Source of the DNA: an uncultured Bacteroidota bacterium
Lineage (GTDB): Bacteria > Bacteroidota > Bacteroidia > Flavobacteriales > Schleiferiaceae
NCBI GenBank assembly: GCA_913056475.1
Contig: CAJXMS010000106.1
Span: 1-7,473 of the forward strand
Direction: 5' to 3'
DNA: 7,473 bases
The notes under the pieces are model-generated. The model saw nothing but the letters and a program-made list of their open reading frames with translations. It was not told where the DNA came from and did no database searches. Positions 1 to 5,551 of the stretch are shown here, piece after piece (the stretch's first letter is position 1; each line of letters begins with the position of its first letter). The position numbers and the translations under genes were made by a program.

Positions 1-262
1 GGCTCTTGGCTTTCTGGTGTAGCGCATGCTTTCGCCAGCTATCGATGGCCTTCCGCGAGGCCCAATAACTGATGAATAGACCGCCGGCCGTATCGCCGGC
101 GGAGCTGTAGCCCAAGAAGCCGGGCTGCTCATGGGCCAGCGCCAAAAGCCGCTCGTCCATTTCGGCATAACCGGCCTGATCAGCGCTTCGTTCACTTACG
201 AAGATCACCGCATAATAGCGGCTACCGGCGGCAGGTTTGCGAAGCCATTGGGTACGAGCCAT
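1..262 (-). CDS. ABM-family (antibiotic biosynthesis monooxygenase-like) small protein, 3' end cut by window
   Basis: The visible 87 codons begin MARTQWLRKPAAGSRYYAVI and continue to the left edge without a stop. The order of elements matches the ABM ferredoxin-like fold: a first strand (YYAVIFVSE, about residues 16-24), an acidic helix with GYAEMDERLLALA (31-43), then QPGFLGYSS (46-54), and SYWASRKAIDSWRKHALHQ (65-83), the Tyr-Trp and helix signature of YqjZ/HmoA-like members. Known relatives are small cytoplasmic dimers of about 100 residues. Some act as monooxygenases or haem-degrading enzymes, and many have no known substrate. About 10-20 residues are probably missing. The ATG lies three bases after the paaZ stop (TAAGCAATG), which argues for one transcript and translational coupling, so a role linked to aromatic catabolism is possible. 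That is inference; the exact reaction cannot be read from the sequence. Confidence 0.85.
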   Translation of the reverse strand, partial: MARTQWLRKPAAGSRYYAVIFVSERSADQAGYAEMDERLLALAHEQPGFLGYSSAGDTAGGLFISYWASRKAIDSWRKHALHQKAKS

Positions 263-265
263 TGC

Positions 266-1330
266 TTAGGGGGTTTGCAGGCCGTTTTGGTCCTTCATTT
301 TTACCATGGTGAGGATGGTGGCCAGGGCCACTGACTCGCCTTCCTCATCGTACACATCCACGTAAAATTTCACAATGCCCTTGGCTATGTCATCCTCGCT
401 TTTCTTTTCCTGGCGAATCTTTTCCTGCACGGTAAATTTCACCCCGATGGTCATGCCCGGGTAAACGGGCTTGGTAAAGCGGCATTCATCTATGCCGTAG
501 TTGAGCAGGACCGGGCCTTTTCGGGGCTCTACAAACATGCCGGCCGCTTTACTGAGAATGTAGTAGCCGTGGGCTACTTTGCCCTCGAATATGGTTTCCT
601 CCAGGGAGGTTTCGTCTACATGGGCGTAAAAATTATCACCGCTTACCTGGGCAAAACTGGCAATATCGGCATCCGTGACGGTATGTTTATGGGTGTACAC
701 CGTATCGCCTACCCGGAGATCTTCAAAATGCTTACGGAAGAGGTGTACTTCGGACTCGGGGCGGCTGGCCCCGGGCTGGTACTGCTGGGTGATGGCGCTA
801 ATGGTATCGGGATGCCCCTGGATGGCGGTGCGCTGGAGATAGTGCTTGATGCCGCGTACGCCGCCCATTTCCTCACCGCCGCCGGCCCGGCCGGGACCAC
901 CGTGGGTAAGCAAGGGCATGGGAGAGCCATGGCCGGTGCTTTCCTTGGCGCTGTGGCGGTTGAGTACCAGGATGCGGCCGTGCATGGTGGATGCTTCCAA
1001 TACGTATTCTCTGGCCAGCTTATCATCGGCCGTGGCGATGGTGGATACCAGGGAACCTTTCCCGCGATTGGCCAGTTCCGCCGCTTCGCTCAGGTCGCGG
1101 TAAGGCAGCAGACTCGATACTGGCCCGAAGCACTCCACTTCGTGCACCGCTTCTTCTTCCAGGGGGCGTTCACTGCGAAAGAGGGTGGGGGGCACAAAGG
1201 CGCCCTTGGAGGGATCGGCGCCCACCAGCTCTAGCTCTTTGGGGCCGTAAATCACTTCCATGGTATCGGCCAGGCGGCCCAGGTTTTTCTCTAGCCGTTC
1301 TACCTGAATTTGGTTGGCCAGAGCGCCCAT
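266..1330 (-). CDS. paaZ: PaaZ C-terminal piece: end of ALDH domain plus MaoC-like hydratase domain
   Basis: Downstream of the stop, the first ATG in the paaZ frame is at 1330-1328 (residue 337 of the unbroken protein). From there 354 residues remain. They include the end of the ALDH domain, with the PaaZ-typical SAKESTGHGSP (about 463-473) and HGGPGRAGGGEE, then the R-hydratase (MaoC, hot-dog fold) domain. The catalytic pair of the hydratase is visible in SGDNFYAH: Asp568 and His573 in full-length numbering. The end, SVALATILTMVKM, resembles the E. coli C-terminus. The bases before ATG (AAGGAAGTCCGC) are purine-rich, so internal initiation is conceivable, but Met337 is an internal residue of the family (RMGAL motif). 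This piece is therefore more likely a remnant of the long frame than a designed gene. The stop overlaps the operon junction with the ABM gene. Confidence 0.7.
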   Translation of the reverse strand: MGALANQIQVERLEKNLGRLADTMEVIYGPKELELVGADPSKGAFVPPTLFRSERPLEEEAVHEVECFGPVSSLLPYRDLSEAAELANRGKGSLVSTIATADDKLAREYVLEASTMHGRILVLNRHSAKESTGHGSPMPLLTHGGPGRAGGGEEMGGVRGIKHYLQRTAIQGHPDTISAITQQYQPGASRPESEVHLFRKHFEDLRVGDTVYTHKHTVTDADIASFAQVSGDNFYAHVDETSLEETIFEGKVAHGYYILSKAAGMFVEPRKGPVLLNYGIDECRFTKPVYPGMTIGVKFTVQEKIRQEKKSEDDIAKGIVKFYVDVYDEEGESVALATILTMVKMKDQNGLQTP

Positions 1331-1390
1331 GCGGACTTCCTTCTGGCGGGGGTCGCCGATGGGGGTTTTCTGCAGGCGCGCTACCAGGGC

Positions 1391-1393
1391 TTA
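1391..1393 (-). other. In-frame TAA stop inside paaZ (codon 316)
   Basis: On the minus strand the codons read GTG CCG TAA GCC CTG GTA. The frame before and after is identical, with exactly 20 sense codons between the stop and the next Met. The position sits 18 residues after catalytic Cys298, in a variable surface helix of the ALDH domain where Gln, Lys or Glu is common. One base change from CAA, AAA or GAA would explain it. Confidence 0.9.
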
Positions 1394-2338
1394 CGGCACC
1401 GTTTCGAGCCGGTTTTCCGGCACGATGGCCCGGCGGATGGCGGTACACTTTTGACCAGCCTTGACGGTCATTTCCCGCTGAATTTCTTTTACGAAAAGAT
1501 CAAATTCTGGGCTGCCGGGCTCTACGTCGGGGCCCAGGACAGCCGCATTAAGCGAATCGGCTTCGAGGTTAAAATCCACGGAGCGCTCAATGATGTGGGG
1601 GAGTGCTTGTAGTTTTTTGCCGGTGGCGGCGCTGCCGGTAAAGGTTACTGTATCGCCGGTGGTGACGTGATCCAGGATGCCGCGCCCCAATCCGCTTACG
1701 AGCTGGATGGCGCCTTCGGGCAGGATTTGGGAATCGATGATTTCCCGCACCATTAATTCGGTGAGGTAAGAAGTGTGCTCAGAGGGTTTTACCACCGTGG
1801 GAACCCCCGCCATCCAGTTGACCGCCACTTTTTCCAGCATGCCCCAGATGGGGAAATTAAAGGCGTTGATATGGACTACTACGCCGCGCTTGGGGGTCAT
1901 AATGTGGTGGCCTATAAAGGTGCCCCCCCGGGAAAGCGGTGCGTACTCCCCGTCCACATGGTATGGCAGATCGGGAAATTGCCGGCGCAGGGAGGCATTG
2001 GCAAAGAGGTTGCCGATGCCGCCTTCGATATCGATCCAGCCGTCCATCCGGGTAGCGCCGGTGCGGTAGCTCAGCTCGTAAAATTTATCTTTTACCTTCA
2101 TCAGGTGCAGGGCCAGGGCCTTCAGCATCAGGCCGCGCTCCTGAAAGGTGAGCTGGCGCAGGGCGGGGCCTCCGGTGCGGCGTCCATAATCGAGGATGGC
2201 CTCGTAATCCAGGCCGGCACTGGATACGCTGCCCAGCGGTTCACCGGTTACGGCATCGGTGGCCAGGAGTTCTTCACCTTCACCGGCCATCCAGCGGCCC
2301 ATGACGTAGTTTTCGATTTTGCGGGGTGCCTTTGCCAT
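1391..2338 (-). CDS. paaZ: PaaZ N-terminal piece: aldehyde dehydrogenase up to the catalytic Cys
   Basis: This 315-residue piece starts MAKAPRKIENYVMGRWMAGE, an ordinary PaaZ N-terminus. It holds the cofactor-binding half of the ALDH fold: the NAFNFPIWG motif (158-166), GVPTVVKPSEHT (178-189), the TFTGSAATG turn (232-240), the general-base Glu259 in FNLEADSLN, and the nucleophile Cys298 in KAGQKCTAIRR. Translation would end at codon 316 (TAA, 1391-1393). The rest of the catalytic domain, which completes the active site and the oligomer interface in ALDH structures, would then be missing. Alone it is unlikely to fold as an active dehydrogenase; that is inference from known ALDH structures. The start is well supported: an upstream extension is not needed and the next gene diverges 135 bases away. 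Confidence 0.8.
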   Translation of the reverse strand: MAKAPRKIENYVMGRWMAGEGEELLATDAVTGEPLGSVSSAGLDYEAILDYGRRTGGPALRQLTFQERGLMLKALALHLMKVKDKFYELSYRTGATRMDGWIDIEGGIGNLFANASLRRQFPDLPYHVDGEYAPLSRGGTFIGHHIMTPKRGVVVHINAFNFPIWGMLEKVAVNWMAGVPTVVKPSEHTSYLTELMVREIIDSQILPEGAIQLVSGLGRGILDHVTTGDTVTFTGSAATGKKLQALPHIIERSVDFNLEADSLNAAVLGPDVEPGSPEFDLFVKEIQREMTVKAGQKCTAIRRAIVPENRLETVP

Positions 2339-2405
2339 AGAGGGGTATTTTTTTACGAAGGGATTTTTGTCAGAATTGCGGCCCTAAGGTAAGGGGAATG
2401 CGGGG

Positions 2406-2424
2406 CCGGGGAAAATCGCCCCGG
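2406..2424. repeat. Perfect 6-bp inverted repeat in the paaZ / phosphatase divergent region
   Basis: CCGGGG at 2406-2411 is separated by AAAATCG from CCCCGG at 2419-2424. It lies near the middle of the 135-base region between two divergent genes, where an operator would be expected. It could equally be a chance GC-rich hairpin. There is no T tract, so it is not a terminator. Confidence 0.4.
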
Positions 2425-2440
2425 GTGTGCGCTTTCTTCG

Positions 2441-2448
2441 TTATTTTG
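2441..2448 (+). promoter_or_regulatory. Possible Bacteroidota -7 element for the acid phosphatase gene
   Basis: TTATTTTG matches the TAnnTTTG consensus at all but one informative position. It would give a leader of roughly 20 bases before the ATG at 2474, which is a reasonable distance. No clear TTTG -33 element is seen upstream, so the call is weak. Confidence 0.3.
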
Positions 2449-2473
2449 CCTCTTTTAATCAATTTCTTGCTTT

Positions 2474-3304
2474 ATGAGGAAAATCCTGTGGAGTTACGTG
2501 CTGGTAATGAGCTGCCTGGCCTGCCAGAAGCCCGCTCCTACGGCGGCAAATGAGGCCTCGGCGGAAGCGGAAGGCCTCGGGGGGGCGGATCCCCGCCAGT
2601 ATGGGGTGCTCTTTGTGCAGCGGGCCGCTGAGTATCGCGCGTTGTGCCACCAAGCTTATCAGGTTGCTACCGATAGGCTTCGGGCCATTTTGGAAGCGGA
2701 TACGGTGAAGCGGCCGGCGGTAATCCTTGATTTGGACGAAACGGTACTGGACAACAGCCCCTATGCGGGCTGGCAGGTGAAAAACCGGGCGCCGTACCGC
2801 CGAGAAACCTGGCAGCAATGGGTGGAGCAGGCCCAGGCGGAAGCGGTACCGGGGGCCTTGCCCTTCCTTAAAGCGGCGGATAGCCTGGGGGTGCAGCTTT
2901 TTTACCTCACCAATCGCCATGAAAGGGGACGCCCGGCTACCCTTCAAAATCTACGCGCTCTAGGCCTTCCTCAAGCCGATAGTAGCCACTTGCTGATGCG
3001 CACCACCACTAGCAATAAAGCCCCCCGGCGGGCGTTGATTGAGCGTGAGGGGTTTGAGCCGGTGCTGCTGCTGGGCGACAATCTGGGGGATTTTCTGCAC
3101 CTTTGGGATGACAAGCTCCGGCAAAAGCGGCATGCCGGGGTAAGTAAAAACCGGGCGCTTTTTGGGCGTCGTTTTATTTTATTGCCCAATCCGGTGTACG
3201 GCGAGTGGCTGGGCGCTACTTACCAATATCGCCACGACCTGGCGCCCGCTCAAAAAGATAGCCTGCGGCGGGCGGCCTTGAAGGCGGCTTCCCTCGCTCC
3301 CTGA
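2474..3304 (+). CDS. HAD-superfamily acid phosphatase / 5'-nucleotidase lipoprotein, e(P4)-like
   Basis: The protein has 276 residues. The N-terminus MRKILWSYVLVMSCLACQKP is a short lipoprotein signal with two candidate lipid-attachment cysteines; Cys14 (VMSC) fits the lipobox slightly better than Cys17 (CLAC). A linker rich in Ala and Glu follows. The phosphatase domain (about 40-255) shows all four HAD motifs: DLDETVLDN (86-94, nucleophile Asp86 and acid Asp88), Thr146 in FYLTNR, Lys182 in SNKAPRR, and GDNLGDF (201-207) for magnesium. This order and the wording of motifs I and IV are typical of the class B / lipoprotein e(P4) family, which removes phosphate from nucleotides and other small phosphoesters at the cell surface. 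Phosphate scavenging is the expected role (family knowledge). The first ATG is needed to keep the signal peptide. It is divergent from paaZ and 151 bases ahead of the Gre-like gene. Confidence 0.92.
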   Translation: MRKILWSYVLVMSCLACQKPAPTAANEASAEAEGLGGADPRQYGVLFVQRAAEYRALCHQAYQVATDRLRAILEADTVKRPAVILDLDETVLDNSPYAGWQVKNRAPYRRETWQQWVEQAQAEAVPGALPFLKAADSLGVQLFYLTNRHERGRPATLQNLRALGLPQADSSHLLMRTTTSNKAPRRALIEREGFEPVLLLGDNLGDFLHLWDDKLRQKRHAGVSKNRALFGRRFILLPNPVYGEWLGATYQYRHDLAPAQKDSLRRAALKAASLAP

Positions 3305-3455
3305 ATAATCTTGCCCTTCCTGAGCAGAAGGACGCCGGCGCTGGTTTTGCGCCGCCCTGGAAAGGCAGCGTAGCGAGAAAGCGCCCCCTCAATAAACGGC
3401 TGTTTCTGGCCGGGGGAAGGGCTCATTTGGCCGCCAGGCCCCAAAAAAACGAGTG

Positions 3456-3974
3456 ATGAGTAGAGCATTTGTGAAAGAAGACGAGGGCGAAAAAGCGCCT
3501 ATGATACCGCCCCGGGCTAGCTTGCCGGCGGGGGTGCCCAACTACGTTACGCCGCGCGGCATGAGGCTGCTTAAAGAAGAGAAGAGACAGCTGGAAGGGG
3601 AAAGGGAAGAGGCGCTCCAAAAGAAAGCGGAGACGGGGGAGCGCTACGACCTGGAACTGGTGGAGGGAAAGTTGAAATTGCTTCAAGAGCGCCTGCATAA
3701 GGCGCGGGTGATAAGCCGTCCACCGGCGCAGCAGCGCGATAAGGTGCGATTTGGCGCAGTGGTAAAGCTACGAGATGCGGCAGGGGCGCTTCAGGAATAT
3801 CAACTAGTGGGGGTAGATGAAGCGGATGTGAACCAGGGGAAAATAGGTTTTGTGGCGCCGCTGGCCCGGGCCCTCATGGGGCGGGTCGTGGGGGAACGCT
3901 GCAGCTGGCAGCGGGATGGGGAAACCACGGCGATGGAAATTGTGGATTTTTACTGGCCGGAAGGTGCGGATTAG
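3456..3974 (+). CDS. GreA/GreB-family transcription elongation factor
   Basis: The protein has 172 residues and begins MSRAFVKEDEGEKAPMIPPR, the N-terminus characteristic of GreB-like proteins in Bacteroidota. A charged coiled coil follows (about 36-86, with RLLKEEKRQLEGEREEALQKK). After it comes a C-terminal FKBP-like domain (about 95-168) with RFGAVVKL, QLVGVDEADVNQGKIGF, and APLARALMGRVVGE, the last being the family signature (S/A-P-x-A-R-A-L-x-G-x-x-V-G). Gre factors enter the secondary channel of RNA polymerase and stimulate cleavage of backtracked RNA. The hairpin tip reads GERYDLELVEGK instead of GDLSENAEY, although Glu62 and Asp65 may stand in for the usual acidic pair. A GTG codon directly precedes the ATG (3453); I chose ATG because the family starts MSRAF. 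An A-rich leader (CCAAAAAAAC) fits Bacteroidota. It converges on the next gene with an 18-base gap. Confidence 0.93.
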   Translation: MSRAFVKEDEGEKAPMIPPRASLPAGVPNYVTPRGMRLLKEEKRQLEGEREEALQKKAETGERYDLELVEGKLKLLQERLHKARVISRPPAQQRDKVRFGAVVKLRDAAGALQEYQLVGVDEADVNQGKIGFVAPLARALMGRVVGERCSWQRDGETTAMEIVDFYWPEGAD

Positions 3975-3992
3975 CCGGCTTGGCGGTAGCCT

Positions 3993-4259
3993 TTAGGAGG
4001 TTTTCTTGGCAGATGTCCTTGGGGTGGCGGGAGTCGTTACCTTACCGATAAGGCCCAAAATTAAGAGCACCCAGGGGCTTCCGTGGAGGAGGAGGTCAAA
4101 ATAGTCGTACCAAACCATGCCCTGGCCTCCCTGGGCCAGCCAGGTGAGCTTTTGCCAAACGTGGGGCTGGGGGGTAAAGGGGGCCAGGCCTAAGGTGAGC
4201 GCGGCGATGGCCAGGGTAGGTAAGTGGGCAGCTAGCTTGGGGAGGAGGCCTTTTTTCAT
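3993..4259 (-). CDS. Small two-helix membrane protein of the type often labelled 'RND transporter'
   Basis: The protein has 88 residues and starts MKKGLLPKLAAHLPTLAIAA. Two hydrophobic segments are visible: about 11-28, ending LGLAPFTP, and about 56-72 (LLLHGSPWVLLILGLIG). Between them is an amphipathic, Trp-rich stretch (PHVWQKLTWLAQGG) and the acidic motif DYFDLLLHG. The tail is basic (RTSAKKTS). From memory, the combination LGLAPFxPxPH...FDLLxHGxPWxLL recurs in short proteins of many bacteria. Databases often name them 'RND transporter', yet they are far too small to be an RND pump, so no function should be inferred from that name. It is a single gene with its own likely promoter (TAGTTTTG at 4292-4285) and is convergent with the Gre-like gene. 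Codon use looks like its neighbours. Confidence 0.8.
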   Translation of the reverse strand: MKKGLLPKLAAHLPTLAIAALTLGLAPFTPQPHVWQKLTWLAQGGQGMVWYDYFDLLLHGSPWVLLILGLIGKVTTPATPRTSAKKTS

Positions 4260-4284
4260 ACGGGAGCATTTATTTGCGGCAGTA

Positions 4285-4292
4285 CAAAACTA
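4285..4292 (-). promoter_or_regulatory. Likely -7 promoter element for the small membrane protein gene
   Basis: Read on the minus strand the bases are TAGTTTTG, a full match to the Bacteroidota consensus TAnnTTTG. It would start transcription roughly 20 bases before the ATG at 4259. A TTTG -33 box is not evident; that position is occupied by the GC-rich palindrome at 4294-4308. Confidence 0.5.
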
Positions 4293-4293
4293 G

Positions 4294-4308
4294 CCCCGCA
4301 GAGCGGGG
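4294..4308. repeat. GC-rich palindrome abutting the small-protein promoter
   Basis: CCCCGC AGA GCGGGG is a perfect 6-bp inverted repeat with a 3-base loop. It ends two bases upstream of the -7 element, in the place where a -33 box or an operator would sit. On the minus strand it is followed by CTAGTTTTG, so a weak second terminator behind the one at 4358-4387 is an alternative reading. Confidence 0.45.
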
Positions 4309-4351
4309 TGGCCGGTGCTTTAGGTCACGCGTAGCGGGGGTCCCGAAGAAT

Positions 4352-4387
4352 AAAAAAAGCGCCCCGACCGCTAAAGATTGGGGCGCT
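4352..4387 (-). terminator. Intrinsic terminator of the PD40 lipoprotein gene
   Basis: On the minus strand AGCGCCCC (4387-4380) pairs with GGGGCGCT (4365-4358) around a 14-base loop, giving an 8-bp GC-rich stem. A run of seven T follows directly (4358-4352, the first shared with the last stem base). It starts about 20 bases after the stop codon at 4407. This is a textbook rho-independent terminator for leftward transcription, and it separates this gene from the small membrane protein gene. Confidence 0.9.
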
Positions 4388-4406
4388 CTCCGGAGGGAGG
4401 AGCTTA

Positions 4407-5381
4407 CTAAAGGGAGAGTTTCATCTGCCAGATATCAAAGGTCTTATCCTCTAACTGGCCACTCTGCGGGCGGTTGGAGACAAAAATCACCGTCTGGTTG
4501 TCTTTCCAGTAAGGTTGTACATCCTCCAGCGGGTGGGTAGTGATTTGGGTGTGTTCGGTACCATTGGCGCGGCATACCCACAGGTCGCTGGGGCCCCAGG
4601 ATTGGCTGTAGCTGGAAGAACCTTGAGCGCGGCGTTTTTCGTAGATAATGCGTTCTCCATCGGGCGAGAGCATGGCATTGGCGTAGCTAAACTTACTATC
4701 GCCCCCGATCATTTCCGTAAGCTGGGACCCGTCCTGGTTCATGGTCCAAATGGATGAGGTTATCACCCCGTCCTGGGTTTGCGAATATTTCTGAAAAATG
4801 ATTTTCCCCCCATCTGGCGAGAAGCGGGGCTGCGATCCCTGGACAAATTGGGTTTTGGTTTTGGTCTTGAGGTCAAATGTCCAGATGTACTTCCCACTAA
4901 CGTAGAGAAAGAGCTTGCCGTCTGGCGATACTTCTCCCCGGCTCCAGCCGCCGTTTTCGGGTTCGCGGGCTTCTGCGAGGAATACAGAAGTGGGCTTGCC
5001 AAATTCTCCCTGGTAGTAGCCTACTTCCCCGCGGTCGCTTAGGAACACGTAGCGCTTGCCATCGGGATGAGGGGCGGGTACCCGGTCGGGGCCGTTATAG
5101 GTGGTGAGCTGGGATACGCCCCGGCGCTGGCTGAGGTCTACGTACCAGAGGTCGTCATTGCCATTTTTTTGGCTTTGAAACATCAGGTAGCGCTGGTTAA
5201 TAATGACGGGCGAATGTTCCACCCCTTCGTCTTCTATGAGAACTCTCAGTTCGGTTACGTTTTCGCTATCGGCATTCCACTCTGAAAGGTCCACATCGTA
5301 TAGAGAAGTGGTGGGAAAGCAACTGCTTACTACGGCGGAAAGAACCAGCAAGGGTAATATTACCCGGCCATACTTGCTCAT
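4407..5381 (-). CDS. PD40 (WD40-like) beta-propeller lipoprotein
   Basis: The protein has 324 residues. I start it at the ATG giving MSKYGRVILPLLVLSAVVSS followed by Cys21, because this yields a basic n-region, a hydrophobic core and a lipobox (VSSC). A start 12 codons further upstream (MCLKHNPQ...) would spoil the signal peptide. The mature part is a series of PD40 propeller blades of the TolB C-terminal type. Visible cores are HPDGKRYVFLSDRG (105-118), SPDGKLFLYVSGKYIWTFDL (152-171), FSPDGGKIIFQKYS (187-200) then IWTMNQDGSQL, LSPDGERIIYEKRR (238-251) with DLWVCRANGTEHTQI, and a last blade ending FDIWQMKL. TolB's N-terminal domain is absent and no tol-pal genes are near, so it should not be called TolB. 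A surface or periplasmic binding or scaffolding role is likely, but no ligand can be named. It ends at a strong terminator. Confidence 0.9.
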   Translation of the reverse strand: MSKYGRVILPLLVLSAVVSSCFPTTSLYDVDLSEWNADSENVTELRVLIEDEGVEHSPVIINQRYLMFQSQKNGNDDLWYVDLSQRRGVSQLTTYNGPDRVPAPHPDGKRYVFLSDRGEVGYYQGEFGKPTSVFLAEAREPENGGWSRGEVSPDGKLFLYVSGKYIWTFDLKTKTKTQFVQGSQPRFSPDGGKIIFQKYSQTQDGVITSSIWTMNQDGSQLTEMIGGDSKFSYANAMLSPDGERIIYEKRRAQGSSSYSQSWGPSDLWVCRANGTEHTQITTHPLEDVQPYWKDNQTVIFVSNRPQSGQLEDKTFDIWQMKLSL

Positions 5382-5551
5382 GGTTATGGATTTTTGGGGG
5401 TTGTGTTTCAGGCACAAATGTTCCCCAAAATCCCTTACCGGGCCGCTTTTTGGCGATTTCGTGGCACGATTGACCGGTTTTTCGGCATCAACGGCAGAAC
5501 CGGGGCGGAAGCCGGTCCCCTTGCGGCGGAATCTTGCGCTTTGATAGCCGC

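Larger units (their letters stand above)
266..2338 (-). pseudogene. paaZ: PaaZ-type oxepin-CoA hydrolase / semialdehyde dehydrogenase, interrupted by one in-frame stop
   Basis: The frame spans 691 codons (690 residues plus stop), close to E. coli PaaZ (681). It contains the full two-domain order: an N-terminal aldehyde dehydrogenase (about 1-520) and a C-terminal MaoC-like hydratase (about 535-690). In the phenylacetate pathway PaaZ hydrolyses the oxepin-CoA ring and then oxidises the resulting semialdehyde with NADP+. Codon 316 is TAA. The reading frame on both sides is the same, so this is a nonsense change, not a frameshift: the residues read ENRLETVP, stop, ALVARLQKTPIGDPR, and the family continues across this point without a gap. 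A single C-to-T change from CAA (Gln) would produce it. Whether the gene is dead, split, read through or mis-sequenced cannot be settled here. It starts the leftward operon with the ABM gene. Upstream, TACCTTAG (2391-2384, minus) is a one-mismatch match to the -7 consensus. Confidence 0.85.

Noticed and set aside
569..1234. A 221-codon open frame on the plus strand opposite paaZ.
   Set aside because: It is the antisense shadow of a well-matched enzyme domain, with Gly- and Ala-rich composition and no recognisable motif.
1331..1448. A frameshift in paaZ between the two long pieces.
   Set aside because: The codons before and after the TAA are in the same frame, and the translated residues between stop and Met337 (ALVARLQKTPIGDPR) continue the family sequence.
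1775..2392. A 205-codon plus-strand open frame opposite the start of paaZ.
   Set aside because: It overlaps a clear ALDH domain in antisense and shows no domain of its own.
2459..2947. A minus-strand open frame opposite the acid phosphatase.
   Set aside because: The phosphatase on the plus strand has all four HAD motifs and a signal peptide; the opposite frame has none.
3336..3354. A hairpin (CGGCGC, 7-base loop, GCGCCG) after the acid phosphatase as its terminator.
   Set aside because: No T tract follows in either direction. It may be a weak structure, but the evidence for termination is insufficient.
3453..3455. GTG as the start of the Gre-like gene.
   Set aside because: The adjacent ATG gives the family-typical MSRAFVKE start.
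4407..5381. Calling the PD40 lipoprotein TolB.
   Set aside because: It has a lipobox, lacks the TolB N-terminal domain, and no tol-pal genes are nearby.
5382..5417. An upstream ATG that would extend the PD40 lipoprotein by 12 residues.
   Set aside because: The longer N-terminus places polar and charged residues before the signal peptide; starting at 5381 gives a normal lipoprotein signal.
5499..5516. A 5-bp hairpin (ACCGG / CCGGT) downstream of the KAS III gene as a terminator.
   Set aside because: The stem is short and lacks a T run; the 170-base gap to the PD40 gene holds nothing else I can support.
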